Source of the DNA: Luteimonas fraxinea
Lineage (GTDB): Bacteria > Pseudomonadota > Gammaproteobacteria > Xanthomonadales > Xanthomonadaceae
DNA length: 64,000 bases
Assembly: GCF_021233355.1 (NCBI RefSeq)
Contig: NZ_CP089507.1
Span: forward strand, 2,977,001-3,041,000
Direction of reading: 5' to 3'
Shown here: positions 16,765 to 25,618 of the stretch, one piece after another
Position numbering within the stretch: the stretch's first letter is position 1
Layout: every line of letters starts with the position of its first letter
The notes under the pieces: model-generated
Told to the model about the DNA's origin: nothing
Seen by the model: only the letters and a program-made list of their open reading frames with translations
The model's database searches: none
Made by a program: the position numbers and the translations under genes

Positions 16765-18369
16765 TCACTCGGCGCGGATCATCTCCGCCGCGCGCTCGGC
16801 GATCATGATTACCGGCGCATTGGTGTTGCCACCCGGCAGGCTCGGCATCACCGACGCATCGACGACACGCAGTCCGTCGACGCCGCGCACGCGCAGCTGC
16901 GGATCGACCACCGCGTCATCGTCGATGCCCATGCGGCAGGTGCCGACCGGGTGATAGACCGATTCCGCTTTCGCGCGGACGAACGCCGCCAGTTCGGCAT
17001 CGCTCAGATCGTTGCGCGCGGGAAAGATCGGCGTGCCGCGGATACCGTCGAACGCGGCCTGCGACAGGATCGTCCGCGAGATGTGCGCGCACTCGACCAT
17101 CATCTTCAGATCGAAGCCGTCCGCATCGCTGAGATAGTTCGCCTCGATGCGTGCCTTGTCGCTGACGCGGTTGCTGACCAGCGTGACGCGGCCCCGGCTG
17201 CGTGGCCGCAGGAAGCAGGCGTGCAGGGTGTAGCCGTCGCCGGCCAGACGGTTGCGGCCGTGGTCGTCGAGCATCGCCGGCACGAAATGGAACTGGATGT
17301 CGGCGCGGTCGTCAGGCGCGAGCGGCGAGCGGTAGAAGCCGCCGGCTTCGGCGATGTTGCTGGTGCCCGGGCCGCGACGGCCACGCACGAAGTAGTCCCA
17401 CGCGATCGCGACGTCGCTGGCGCGGTCGTAGGTGATGCGCTGCGTGGCATGGAACAGCGTGCAGATGTCGAGATGGTCCTGCAGATTGCCGCCGACACCG
17501 GGCGCGTCGTGCACGACTTTGAGGCCGTGCCGGCGCAGATCGTGTGCCGGGCCGATACCGGACAGCATCAGCAGCTGCGGCGTGTTGATCGCGCCGCCGC
17601 ACAGCAGCACCTCGCGCGTCGCAGGCTGATGGAACGCGCCGCGCGCGGTCGAATACACCACGCCGGTCGCGCGTCCATCCTCGAACGTCACGCGGCTGGC
17701 GACCGCGCCGGTCTGGATCGTCAGGTTCGGGCGCGCGCGCGTGGCGCGATCGAGGTACGCCGTCGCCGCCGAACACCGTGCACCATCGCGCTGGGTCACC
17801 TGGTACAGGCCGACGCCCTGTTGCCGCGGCCCGTTGAAATCGGCGTTCGCCGGCAGCCCCGCCTGCTGCGCGGCGTCGATGAACATCCGCGAGACCGGAT
17901 TGACGTAGCGCAGATCGGACACCGTCAGCGGCCCATCGCCGCCATGCAGTGCATCGCCGCCACGCGCGTTGCCTTCGCTGCTGCGGAACCAGGGCAGCAC
18001 GTCGTCCCACGACCAGCCCTGCGCGCCCTGCGCGGCCCAGTCGTCGTAATCCGCCGGCACGCCGCGGATGTAGCACATCGCATTGATCGAGCTCGAACCG
18101 CCGAGCACCTTGCCGCGCGGCCACCACAAGGCCCGGTTGTCGAGCTGCGGCTCGGGCGCGGTGTCGTAGTCCCAGTTCACACCCTTGCGGTTGACCAGCT
18201 TCGCCAGGCCTGCGGGCATGTGGATGAAAGGGTGCGTGTCATTCGGGCCCGCTTCGAGCAGCAGCACGCGCACGTGCGGATCGGCGCTGAGCCGATGGGC
18301 GAGCACACAGCCGGCGGAACCGGCGCCGACGATGATGTAGTCGTAGACGGGAGCGGGACGGGGAGGCAT
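16765..18369 (-). CDS. GMC-family FAD oxidoreductase (choline dehydrogenase-like)
   Basis: A 534-residue FAD-dependent alcohol oxidoreductase. N-terminal dinucleotide motif YIIVGAGSAGCVLAHRLS; GMC signature 1 PRGKVLGGSSSINAMCYIRG; signature 2 GGAINTPQLLMLSGIGP. The catalytic pair is H473 (YHPVGTCRMG) and N517 (GGNTNAP). The sequence resembles BetA/AlkJ-type dehydrogenases, but no betaine genes are nearby, so the substrate is unknown. ATG at 18369 is chosen because the FAD domain begins about 11 residues later; the frame extends upstream into the divergent promoter. No good SD is visible. It converges on the M48 gene with a 7-bp gap. Confidence 0.93.
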   Translation of the reverse strand: MPPRPAPVYDYIIVGAGSAGCVLAHRLSADPHVRVLLLEAGPNDTHPFIHMPAGLAKLVNRKGVNWDYDTAPEPQLDNRALWWPRGKVLGGSSSINAMCYIRGVPADYDDWAAQGAQGWSWDDVLPWFRSSEGNARGGDALHGGDGPLTVSDLRYVNPVSRMFIDAAQQAGLPANADFNGPRQQGVGLYQVTQRDGARCSAATAYLDRATRARPNLTIQTGAVASRVTFEDGRATGVVYSTARGAFHQPATREVLLCGGAINTPQLLMLSGIGPAHDLRRHGLKVVHDAPGVGGNLQDHLDICTLFHATQRITYDRASDVAIAWDYFVRGRRGPGTSNIAEAGGFYRSPLAPDDRADIQFHFVPAMLDDHGRNRLAGDGYTLHACFLRPRSRGRVTLVSNRVSDKARIEANYLSDADGFDLKMMVECAHISRTILSQAAFDGIRGTPIFPARNDLSDAELAAFVRAKAESVYHPVGTCRMGIDDDAVVDPQLRVRGVDGLRVVDASVMPSLPGGNTNAPVIMIAERAAEMIRAE

Positions 18370-18394
18370 CGCGGCACGGTAGGCAAGGGGGCTA

Positions 18395-18406
18395 GAGCAT
18401 ATGCTC
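18395..18406. promoter_or_regulatory. 12-bp perfect palindrome in the GMC / transporter divergent promoter region
   Basis: GAGCATATGCTC (18395-18406) is fully self-complementary and lies 26 bp upstream of the GMC start in a 117-bp divergent intergenic region. It may be an operator for a dimeric regulator or part of a -10 region (CATATG). No regulator gene adjoins it. Confidence 0.4.
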
Positions 18407-18486
18407 CGCGCACCGGACCGTGCCGGCGATGTGCTGGTCGCCGTCATGGTGTTGCGTTAACGTGCCGCGTCCGCCAGGAGCCCGCC

Positions 18487-19854
18487 ATGCGCCCCCCCGT
18501 CATGACGCCGCCACGCCCGCGGCTGCGCGCCGCGCTGGCGGAGTCGCCGCCGCTGTGGTGGGCGCTGCTGTATTTCTTCTGCCTGCTGTGCGGCTACTAC
18601 GTGCTGCGCCCGGTGCGCGACGCGATGGGTGCGTCGTCCGATGCCTCCGCGGTGTTTCCGTCTTTCCTGCTGGACTGGGCCGCGGCGCGCGGCATTGCGC
18701 TGGGCGACTTCACGTTGCAGGCGCTCTTCAGCGGCACGTTCGTGGTGATGCTGCTGCTGCAACCGCTCTACGGCGCGCTGGTGTCACGCTTCCCGCGCCG
18801 GGTGTTCCTGCCGGTGGTGTACCTGATCTTCATCGTCTGCCTGCTCTGTTTCCGCTGGGCGTTCGATACCGATCTCCAGGGTCGCGGCGCGCTGTTCTTC
18901 ATCTGGATCGCGGTCTTCAACCTGTTCGCGGTCACCGTGTTCTGGAGCTTCATGGCCGACGTGTTCGACAACGAACACGCCAAGCGCTACTACGGTTACA
19001 TCGGTGCGGGCGGCACGATCGGCGCCTTCGTCGGTCCGTTCATCACGACGATGCTGGTCGGCCGGATCGGTGTGGCGAATCTGACGCTGGTGTCGGTCGG
19101 TTTCTTGTGTGTGTGCCTGCTGTGCATCCTCAAGCTGCGCAGCTGGGCGCGGCGCAACGAGGCGACGCGCGCCGAGCACGGCGAGCAGGCGATCGGCGGT
19201 TCGATCTGGGCTGGCCTCAAGCTCATTGCCGCCGATCCGCTGCTGCGCGGCCTCGCCTTGCTGATGTTCTTCGGCGTCGGCGTGGGCACGCTGCTCTACA
19301 ACGAACAAGCCGCGATCGTGCGACGCCTGTATCCCACTGCCGAGGCGGCGACGCGTTACTACTCGATCATCGACTGGGCGGTCGCCAGCCTGACGATCCT
19401 GGTGCAGCTGCTGCTGACGCGCTGGCTGCTGCGCCGCTACGGCGTGGCACCGTTGCTGCTGTTGCCGGCCGTGGCGATCCTGATCGGATTCGCGCTGCTG
19501 TCGGCTTCGCCGCTGCCGCTGCTGATCGCGACGGTGCAGGTGATGACCCGCGCCAGCGAGTTCTCGCTGGCCAAGCCGGCGCGCGAGACGCTCTACACCC
19601 GGGTGAGCCGCGAATCGCGCTACAAGGCCAAGGCGGTCATCGATACGGCCGTGTATCGCGGCGGCGACGTGACCTTCGTCTGGGTGCACAAGGCGCTGTC
19701 GGTGCTGGGGTCGCAGCTGGTGTTCGTGGCCGGCATCGGCATCGCGCTGGGCATGACCTTCGGCGCATGGCGGGTTATCCGCGCCGAGCGCAGGCTGCCC
19801 GAACAGCCGGCACCTGCCCGGCCTCCGGAGCACACCCATGGCAAGCCGTCGTGA
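18487..19854 (+). CDS. MFS / ATP:ADP-antiporter-like transporter
   Basis: A 455-residue integral membrane protein with about 12 hydrophobic segments. The first helix carries CGYYVLRPVRDAMG, a signature shared with the NTP/NDP exchanger (Tlc) branch found also in free-living proteobacteria, where the substrate is not established. A further conserved stretch is DVFDNEHAKRYYGYIGAGGT. The long hydrophilic loop after helix 6 (RSWARRNEATRAEHGEQ) is normal. SD AGGAG precedes ATG 18487. The gene overlaps the next one by 17 bp, implying co-expression. Confidence 0.85.
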   Translation: MRPPVMTPPRPRLRAALAESPPLWWALLYFFCLLCGYYVLRPVRDAMGASSDASAVFPSFLLDWAAARGIALGDFTLQALFSGTFVVMLLLQPLYGALVSRFPRRVFLPVVYLIFIVCLLCFRWAFDTDLQGRGALFFIWIAVFNLFAVTVFWSFMADVFDNEHAKRYYGYIGAGGTIGAFVGPFITTMLVGRIGVANLTLVSVGFLCVCLLCILKLRSWARRNEATRAEHGEQAIGGSIWAGLKLIAADPLLRGLALLMFFGVGVGTLLYNEQAAIVRRLYPTAEAATRYYSIIDWAVASLTILVQLLLTRWLLRRYGVAPLLLLPAVAILIGFALLSASPLPLLIATVQVMTRASEFSLAKPARETLYTRVSRESRYKAKAVIDTAVYRGGDVTFVWVHKALSVLGSQLVFVAGIGIALGMTFGAWRVIRAERRLPEQPAPARPPEHTHGKPS

Positions 19855-20974
19855 GTTTCTCGCCCACAGCCTGACCGCCGCGACGTTCGCCGCATTACCG
19901 GCCGCCGTTTTCGCATCGACCGGGCGCGCGACGCGTCCGCTGAAACTCCTGATCCTGGGCGGCACCGGTTTCCTCGGCCCGCACTTCGTCGAACGCGCGC
20001 ATGCACGCGGGCACACGCTGACCCTGTTCAACCGCGGCCGCAGCAATCCGACGCGCTTCGACGGTACGCCGCTCGCCGGTATCGAACAGCTGCGCGGCGA
20101 TCGCAAGGACGATCTCGTCGCGCTCGATGGCGACCGCCGCTGGGACGCGGTGCTCGACACTTCGGCGTACTTCCCCGACGACGTCGCGCGCAGCGCGGCG
20201 TTGTTGGCCGGGCGCGTCGATCACTACCAGATCATTTCGTCGATCTCGGTCTACGCCCGCAACGACATCGCCAATGACGAGGACAGCGCGCTGGCGACGC
20301 TGGACGATCCGTCCACCCGCACGATCACCGGCGAGACCTACGGCGGGCTCAAGGCGGCCTGCGAGCGTGCCGCACAAAGCGCGTTGCCCGGCCGCACATC
20401 AGTGGTGCGGCCCGGGCTGATCGTCGGCCCCGGCGATCCGACCGATCGTTTCACGTACTGGCCCACGCGCGCCGATCGCGGCGGCGAGATCGCAGCGCCC
20501 GGTGGGCCCGACAATCCGACCCAGTGCATCGACGTGCGAGACCTCGCGGCATTTCTGCTGCAGCTGATCGAACAGGACACGACCGGCGTGTTCAACGCCG
20601 ACGCGGCGCCCGGCACACTCGATATGAGACGTCTGCTCGACAGTTGCCTGCGGCAGGCGAAGGCGGCCGGCGGTGCGCCGGATGCGCGGCTGACATGGCT
20701 GCCCGCGGAATTTCTCGACGCGCAGGGCGTGAAGGCGTGGTCCGACATGCCGGTCTGGATCGCGCCGGTGGGCGAGTACGCCGGCTTCGGCCGGACACGC
20801 GTCGATCGTGCGATCGCGGCCGGGCTGACCCATCGCCCGATCGATGACACCGTTCGCGACACGCTGGTCTGGTGGCGCGCGCAGCCGGCCGAACGCCGCG
20901 CCGTACTCAAGTCGGGACTGACGCCGCAACGCGAGGCCGAGGTGCTGGCGGCGTGGCACGCGCGCAGCGGCTGA
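19838..20974 (+). CDS. Tat-exported NAD-dependent epimerase/dehydratase-like protein
   Basis: A 378-residue SDR-like protein. It opens with a twin-arginine leader (SRREFLAHSLTAATFAAL...AVFA, about 1-27), then the Rossmann motif LILGGTGFLGPHFVERAHARG. The region ISSISVYA and YGGLK (Tyr and Lys of the YxxxK pair) preserve the active site of extended SDRs. FNRGRSNP near the end of the second strand resembles isoflavone-reductase and chloroplast mRNA-binding epimerase relatives. Export of a nucleotide-cofactor enzyme by Tat is expected, since it must fold before transport. ATG at 19838 lies inside the transporter gene with SD GGAG just upstream. Confidence 0.88.
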   Translation: MASRREFLAHSLTAATFAALPAAVFASTGRATRPLKLLILGGTGFLGPHFVERAHARGHTLTLFNRGRSNPTRFDGTPLAGIEQLRGDRKDDLVALDGDRRWDAVLDTSAYFPDDVARSAALLAGRVDHYQIISSISVYARNDIANDEDSALATLDDPSTRTITGETYGGLKAACERAAQSALPGRTSVVRPGLIVGPGDPTDRFTYWPTRADRGGEIAAPGGPDNPTQCIDVRDLAAFLLQLIEQDTTGVFNADAAPGTLDMRRLLDSCLRQAKAAGGAPDARLTWLPAEFLDAQGVKAWSDMPVWIAPVGEYAGFGRTRVDRAIAAGLTHRPIDDTVRDTLVWWRAQPAERRAVLKSGLTPQREAEVLAAWHARSG

Positions 20975-21030
20975 CCCGGCGCCTCCCACCTGCGTGTGAT
21001 GGATACCGGCAGCGAGTCCTCCTTGCGCGC

Positions 21031-21414
21031 TCAGCGCAGCGCGGCCACCGTGAACAGCAGCGCGCCGATCAGGAATGCCGCGCTCAACGCATGCACCAGC
21101 GGGTGCTGCAGGCGCAGCCAGACGAACTGCAGCACCAGCCGCAGCCACCAGAAGCCGGCCATGCCGGCGAGCACCGCCCGCCCGAGCGGGGTATTGTCCA
21201 GGTCGCCGGGCATCACGAAGCAGAGCAGGGCAATAGCGCCGAACACCCACACCAGTTGTGCGTTCGCGATCTGCACGATCGCGCGATTGGGGGGCGTCGT
21301 CGTGTGCAGCGTGCGCGGCCAGTCGAACAGCCGCCAGAATCCGAGGTGGAACAACGCGAAGGCTGCGCTGTGCAGACCGCAAAAGAGAATCAACCAATCG
21401 GGTGCGGCCCGCAT
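21031..21414 (-). CDS. Small four-helix membrane protein
   Basis: 127 residues with four predicted membrane helices: WLILFCGLHSAAFALFHLGF, VWVFGAIALLCFVMPG, AVLAGMAGFWWLRLVLQFVW, and ALSAAFLIGALLFTVAAL. No domain is recognised with confidence. The arrangement (His after helix 1, Arg/Trp-rich helix 3) is common in unnamed bacterial membrane proteins. The start 'MRAAPDWLILF' at 21414 is preferred over one 25 codons upstream that would run into the neighbour. It begins 10 bp after the hotdog gene on the same strand and is likely in one operon with it. Confidence 0.75.
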   Translation of the reverse strand: MRAAPDWLILFCGLHSAAFALFHLGFWRLFDWPRTLHTTTPPNRAIVQIANAQLVWVFGAIALLCFVMPGDLDNTPLGRAVLAGMAGFWWLRLVLQFVWLRLQHPLVHALSAAFLIGALLFTVAALR

Positions 21415-21424
21415 CTGCGCGTGC

Positions 21425-21904
21425 TCAACCGCTGCGCGCGCCTCGCGGTGAAACCCACATCGCGATCTGCGCGCGGAACACGGCGTCACCGGCCGGATCG
21501 CGGATCACCACGTCGACCGGCAAGGCATAGCCGGCGTCGGACTCGACAGGCTGGATCGCAGGCGTCGCCGTAGCGTGCATCGTGCCGACGGCCTTCTTCA
21601 GATATTCGACGGTCATGCCCTTGGGAATCCAGCGCATCGACGCAGGAATGCTGACGTCGGTCGTCAGGCCGCCGATCAGTTCGGCGAGGTTGCACAGCGC
21701 GATCGCATGCACCGTGCCGATGTGGTTGGTGACCGCACGACGGTGGCGCATCGTCGCCTCGCCCTGGCCGATGCGTAGTGCAGTGATGCGTGGCGCGATG
21801 CTGGCGAAGTAGGGCGCCTTGCGGCACACGAGGAAGCCGAACAGCCAGGTACCGCCCGGCCAGCGGATGAGGCGATTGCGCAACGTCAGCAGTGGGGCGG
21901 TCAT
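21425..21904 (-). CDS. Hotdog-fold thioesterase-like protein (DUF4442)
   Basis: A 159-residue protein of the DUF4442/PaaI-like hotdog group. Readable elements: the N-terminal helix LLTLRNRLIRWPGGTWLFGF, MRHRRAVTNHIGTVHAIALC (the hotdog helix with Asn-His and the Gly turn), and the final strands VDVVIRDPAGDAVFRAQIAM. Such proteins hydrolyse acyl-CoA or bind acyl groups; the nearby fadE makes a fatty-acid role plausible. The catalytic residue is not certain. The gene lies 94 bp downstream of fadE on the same strand, with a perfect hairpin between. Confidence 0.82.
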   Translation of the reverse strand: MTAPLLTLRNRLIRWPGGTWLFGFLVCRKAPYFASIAPRITALRIGQGEATMRHRRAVTNHIGTVHAIALCNLAELIGGLTTDVSIPASMRWIPKGMTVEYLKKAVGTMHATATPAIQPVESDAGYALPVDVVIRDPAGDAVFRAQIAMWVSPRGARSG

Positions 21905-21947
21905 CGCATGCTCCGAGTCTGGGGTGGAAACCGGAATGGCGGATACG

Positions 21948-21974
21948 ACAACGGCGGGACTGGCCCGCCGTTGT
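21948..21974 (-). terminator. Strong hairpin between fadE and the DUF4442 gene
   Basis: ACAACGGCGGG / CCCGCCGTTGT, a perfect 11-bp stem with ACTGG loop, 24 bp past the fadE stop. There is no U-run on either strand, so it may protect the fadE mRNA 3' end or attenuate read-through instead of terminating fully. Confidence 0.6.
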
Positions 21975-21997
21975 CGGTGTTACCTCACGCGTGTCGC

Positions 21998-24475
21998 TCA
22001 GGCCGCTTCGCGCGACTCGCTCGACGGCTGCGTCGGCGCGCGATAGCCCGCCGAACGCAGTTCCTCGGTGTCGAAATCATCGACGGTGATCGCATCCAGC
22101 GTGAGCTCACGCAACTCGACCAGCAACGCGCGCTCTTCGACTGTGATGTGACCTTCGCGCACCGCTTCGTCCAGCTGCGCGCCGTAGTCCAGCGCCTCGA
22201 TGCCCTTGCTCTTCATGGCCTTGAGGAACTTGCGCTCGACCGGCTCGGCCGCGATCGCCTTGGCCAGATAGCTGTCGATGCGGCCGCCCGGATTGTTCTC
22301 GCAGGGCGTCATGAACACACCCTCGGCCAGACGCGAACGCGCTTCGTTCGGCGCCATCAGCAGCGCGGCGACGCGACGCGAGAGACGATCGCCCGGCGCT
22401 TCGGCACGACGGCCCCACGGGAAGATCAGCAGCCACATCAGCCAGCCGACCGGACGGATCGGGAAGTTGCGCAGCGCAGCCGACAGTGCGAGTTCGATCT
22501 TGTGCACGCTGTCGTGGAATGCCCACGCCAGCAGCGGCTGGTCGGCCTGCGGCGCGCCTTCGTCGTGATAGCGCTTGAGCATCGCGCTGGTCATGTAGAC
22601 ATGGCTCAGCACGTCGCCGAGGCGACCCGACAACGACTCCTTGAACTTCAGCTTGCCGCCGAGCGTCAGCATCGACACGTCAGCCATCAGTGCGAGATTC
22701 GCGGAGTAGCGATCCAGCTTGCGGAAGTAGCGGCGCGTGTAATCGTCGCCGGGGGCCGCGCCGATCTTCGCGCCGGTCAGGCCGAACCAGAACGAACGTA
22801 CGGCGTTGGATATCGCGAAGCCGATGTGGCCGAACAGGTTGCGGTCGAATTCCTCGAGCCCGCGCTGCGCGTCCGGATCCTGCGCCGCCTTCATTTCCTT
22901 CATGACCCACGGATGGCACAGGATCGCGCCCTGGCCGAAGATCAGCAGGCTGCGCGTCATGATGTTCGCGCCTTCGACGGTGATCGCGATCGGCGCCGCC
23001 TGCCAGCTGCGGCCGGCGAAGTTCTTCGGGCCGAGAATGATGCCCTTGCCGCCGACGACGTCCATGACGTCGCTGATGACTTCGCGGCTCATCGAAGTGC
23101 AGTGGTACTTGGCAATCGCCGACGGCACCGACGGCACGTCGCCGCGGTCGACGGCCGCCGCGGTCGCCTGCGACAGCGCACTGATCATGTAGGCCTTGCC
23201 GCCGATACGCGCGAGCGCCTCTTCGACGCCCTCGAAGCGACCGACCGACAAGCCGAACTGCTTGCGGATGCGCGCATACGCACCGGTCACGACCGCACCG
23301 GCCTTCGCGCCGCCCGAGGCAGTGGAGGGCAGGGTGATCGAACGGCCCACGGCGAGGCATTCGTTGAGCATGTTCCAGCCCTTGCCCGCCATCTCGGCGC
23401 CGCCGATCAGCTGGCTCAGCGGAATGAAGACATCCTTGCCGTGGATCGGGCCGTTCTGGAACGGCGAGTTGAGCGGGAAATGACGACGGCCGATTTCGAC
23501 GCCCGGCGTTTCGCGCGGCAGCAGCGCCAGGGTAATGCCGATGTCATTGGTGTCGCCGATCAAGCCGTCCGGGTCGTACATGCGGAACGCGAGACCGACC
23601 AGCGTCGCCACCGGCGCCAGCGTGATGTAGCGCTTGTCGAACGTCAGGCGCACGCCGAGCACGTTCGCGCCGGCCCACTCGCCCTTGCAAACGATGCCGT
23701 AGTCGGGAATCGAGGTCGCATCGGAACCTGCGAACGGACCGGTCAGACCGAAGCACGGGACTTCCTGGCCGATCGCGAGACGCGGCAGGTAGTGGTCCTT
23801 CTGCTCCTTGGTGCCGTAGTGGTTGAGCAGTTCGCCCGGGCCGAGCGAGTTCGGCACGCCGACCGTCGAGCTGACCACGCTCGACATCGACGCCAGCTTC
23901 TGGATCACCTTGTGGTGCGCCAGCGCCGAGAATCCAAGGCCGCCGTATTCCTTCGGAATGATCATGCCGAAGAACTTGTTGGCCTTGATGTAGTCCCACA
24001 GCTCCGGCGGCAGATCGGCGTGGACGTGGGTGATCTCCCAGTCGTTGATCATGCTGCAGAGTTCTTCGACCGGCCCGTCGAGGAACGCCTGCTCTTCGGC
24101 AGTGAGCTGCGGCTTGGGATAGTCGAGGAGTTTCTGCCAGTCGGGATCGCCGGTGAACAGCTCGCCCTCGAAACCGACCGAGCCGGTTTCCAGCGCAATG
24201 CGCTCGGTCTGCGACAGCGGCGGCAGCACCTTGCGGAAGAACTTCAGCAGCGGCGTGGTGATCAGCGACTTGCGCACCGACGGGATCAGCAGCGGTACCG
24301 CGATCGCAGCCACCAGCAGCGCGGCGATGACCGTGGCGACGCCATTGGCGCCAAGCAGCCAACAGGCGAGCAGCACAGTGACCGTGATCGCCGCCCAGTA
24401 GACGAGACGAAGACGGTGGTAGGCGGCGAAAGCACCCACCAGCAGGAAGGCGAGAAAGGGGATCGCGACGCTCAT
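21998..24475 (-). CDS. fadE: Acyl-CoA dehydrogenase FadE
   Basis: First enzyme of beta-oxidation, oxidising acyl-CoA to trans-2-enoyl-CoA with FAD. 825 residues, the long FadE type (E. coli 814). Two N-terminal membrane segments (about 5-65), then the ACAD N-terminal, middle and C-terminal domains: FFGMIIPKEYGGLGFSALAH, CFGLTGPFAGSDATSIPDYG, and AVGRSITLPSTASGGAKAGA. The DUF1974 tail (MADVSMLTLGGKLKFKESLS onward) typifies FadE. ATG 24475 follows GGAG with 6-nt spacing; the ATG at 24478 is too close to the SD. It diverges from a tetR gene over about 186 bp containing a 12-bp palindrome, suggesting control by that regulator. Confidence 0.97.
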   Translation of the reverse strand: MSVAIPFLAFLLVGAFAAYHRLRLVYWAAITVTVLLACWLLGANGVATVIAALLVAAIAVPLLIPSVRKSLITTPLLKFFRKVLPPLSQTERIALETGSVGFEGELFTGDPDWQKLLDYPKPQLTAEEQAFLDGPVEELCSMINDWEITHVHADLPPELWDYIKANKFFGMIIPKEYGGLGFSALAHHKVIQKLASMSSVVSSTVGVPNSLGPGELLNHYGTKEQKDHYLPRLAIGQEVPCFGLTGPFAGSDATSIPDYGIVCKGEWAGANVLGVRLTFDKRYITLAPVATLVGLAFRMYDPDGLIGDTNDIGITLALLPRETPGVEIGRRHFPLNSPFQNGPIHGKDVFIPLSQLIGGAEMAGKGWNMLNECLAVGRSITLPSTASGGAKAGAVVTGAYARIRKQFGLSVGRFEGVEEALARIGGKAYMISALSQATAAAVDRGDVPSVPSAIAKYHCTSMSREVISDVMDVVGGKGIILGPKNFAGRSWQAAPIAITVEGANIMTRSLLIFGQGAILCHPWVMKEMKAAQDPDAQRGLEEFDRNLFGHIGFAISNAVRSFWFGLTGAKIGAAPGDDYTRRYFRKLDRYSANLALMADVSMLTLGGKLKFKESLSGRLGDVLSHVYMTSAMLKRYHDEGAPQADQPLLAWAFHDSVHKIELALSAALRNFPIRPVGWLMWLLIFPWGRRAEAPGDRLSRRVAALLMAPNEARSRLAEGVFMTPCENNPGGRIDSYLAKAIAAEPVERKFLKAMKSKGIEALDYGAQLDEAVREGHITVEERALLVELRELTLDAITVDDFDTEELRSAGYRAPTQPSSESREAA

Positions 24476-24549
24476 CATCAACTCCGGCAAACGGCATTAC
24501 AGAGAACGGGGCCGGCGCTGGGCCGGCTGCACGGGCGGATCCCGATGCT

Positions 24550-24561
24550 GACCGTACGGTC
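24550..24561. promoter_or_regulatory. Candidate TetR operator between fadE and tetR
   Basis: GACCGTACGGTC is a perfect 12-bp palindrome roughly midway in the divergent region (75 bp from fadE, 101 bp from tetR). Half-sites ACCG/CGGT separated by a central TA are common for TetR operators of fatty-acid metabolism. Binding is inferred. Confidence 0.6.
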
Positions 24562-24661
24562 GAGTATGGTGACGGTTTCCGGTGGTGTCAATGCTGCCAG
24601 TCGGCCTGTGTCCGGCATGTCGATACTGTTGCGGATGGATGCGTATGGATAGACTGTCGCG

Positions 24662-25282
24662 ATGAGCAGACCTGCCCCGAAATCCGCGGTGACCGCCCAG
24701 TCGGGCGACGCTTCGCCCGCCGAACGTCCAAGCCGCCTGAGCGCCGATGACTGGGCCCAGGCCGCGCTCGACCTGATCGCCGAAACCGGCGTGCAGGCCG
24801 TCGCGGTCGAGCCGTTGGCGCGCCGTCTCGGCGTGACCAAGGGCAGCTTCTACTGGCATTTCCCGTCGCGCGATGCGCTGCTGCAGGCCGCGCTCGAGCG
24901 CTGGGAGAACGTCGAGCAGGAAGCGCTGTTCGGCGCGCTCGAAAAAGTGCCGGATGCCCGCGAGCGTTTGCGCGCGCTGTTCCATATGGTGGCGCGCGAG
25001 TACAAGTCGCACGTGATCTACAGCGCGCTGCTCAAGGCACAGGACCATCCCACCGTGCACCCGGTGATCGAACGCGTCTCCAAGCGTCGCCTCGACTATC
25101 TGACCGCCTCGTTCCGCCAAGCCGGCCTCGGCCGCGAAGACGCGCAGCACCGCTCGCGTCTGACCTACGCCGCCTACGTCGGCTTCCTGCAGCTCAACCT
25201 GCAACTGCACCAGGCGCGCATGCAGCAGGACGAGTTCGACGCGTATGTCGAACATCTGGCGCAGACACTGGTGCCTGCCTGA
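24662..25282 (+). CDS. TetR-family regulator, probable repressor of fadE
   Basis: A 206-residue regulator. After a 25-residue disordered leader comes the TetR HTH (about 28-75: WAQAALDLIAETGVQAVAVE, PLARRLGVTKGSFYWHFPSR), whose recognition helix LGVTKGSFYWHF is classic. The remaining helices form the ligand/dimer domain (ARERLRALFHMVAREYKSHV; SRLTYAAYVGFLQLNLQLHQ). Its divergence from fadE and the palindrome between them suggest acyl-CoA-responsive repression, but the C-terminal domain alone does not identify the ligand. Confidence 0.9.
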   Translation: MSRPAPKSAVTAQSGDASPAERPSRLSADDWAQAALDLIAETGVQAVAVEPLARRLGVTKGSFYWHFPSRDALLQAALERWENVEQEALFGALEKVPDARERLRALFHMVAREYKSHVIYSALLKAQDHPTVHPVIERVSKRRLDYLTASFRQAGLGREDAQHRSRLTYAAYVGFLQLNLQLHQARMQQDEFDAYVEHLAQTLVPA

Positions 25283-25569
25283 CGCAAGGGACTGGCTACA
25301 GACAGCCTTCCGCATTTGCAGGTTCCGGATTCGACTTGCTGACGCAAGCCGGGAGCAGGGGGGGCTCTCTTGCTGCGTCTCGACGCCGCACTCCGGCGGC
25401 GCGGCAGGACGGCGCGATCAATCCTGTTTGGAGCGTATCGGAGCACGGCGTAGATCTGCATCGGCGCGTATAAGCGTCGATGGATCTGGATGTTCGGGCA
25501 GGCTGTACATGGAACAGGGGGCGTGCGCCGTGTCGGACGCTGGAAACGCAAAATGCAACGCCGCAAATA
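25283..25569. other. Intergenic stretch, nothing recognised
   Basis: 287 bp between tetR and the next (convergent) receptor gene. A small stem CTTGC/GCAAG (about 25336-25349) lies about 55 bp past the tetR stop and might help terminate it. No credible ORF, tRNA or repeat was seen. Confidence 0.5.
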
Positions 25570-25595
25570 ACTACGGCCCCTTGCGGGGCCGTAGT
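25570..25595 (-). terminator. Terminator of the second TonB receptor
   Basis: ACTACGGCCCC / GGGGCCGTAGT, a perfect 11-bp stem with a 4-nt loop, 24 bp beyond the receptor stop. On the minus strand it is followed by TATTTG, giving a modest U-tract. It may act in both directions for the convergent genes. Confidence 0.8.
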
Positions 25596-25618
25596 GTTGT
25601 CTCACGTCTTCAGCGATA

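Noticed and set aside
21908..24652. Long open frame (914 codons) on the plus strand opposite fadE
   Set aside because: It is the antisense shadow of the intact FadE gene. Its translation is Arg/His/Asp-rich with no domain, and fadE carries all family motifs.
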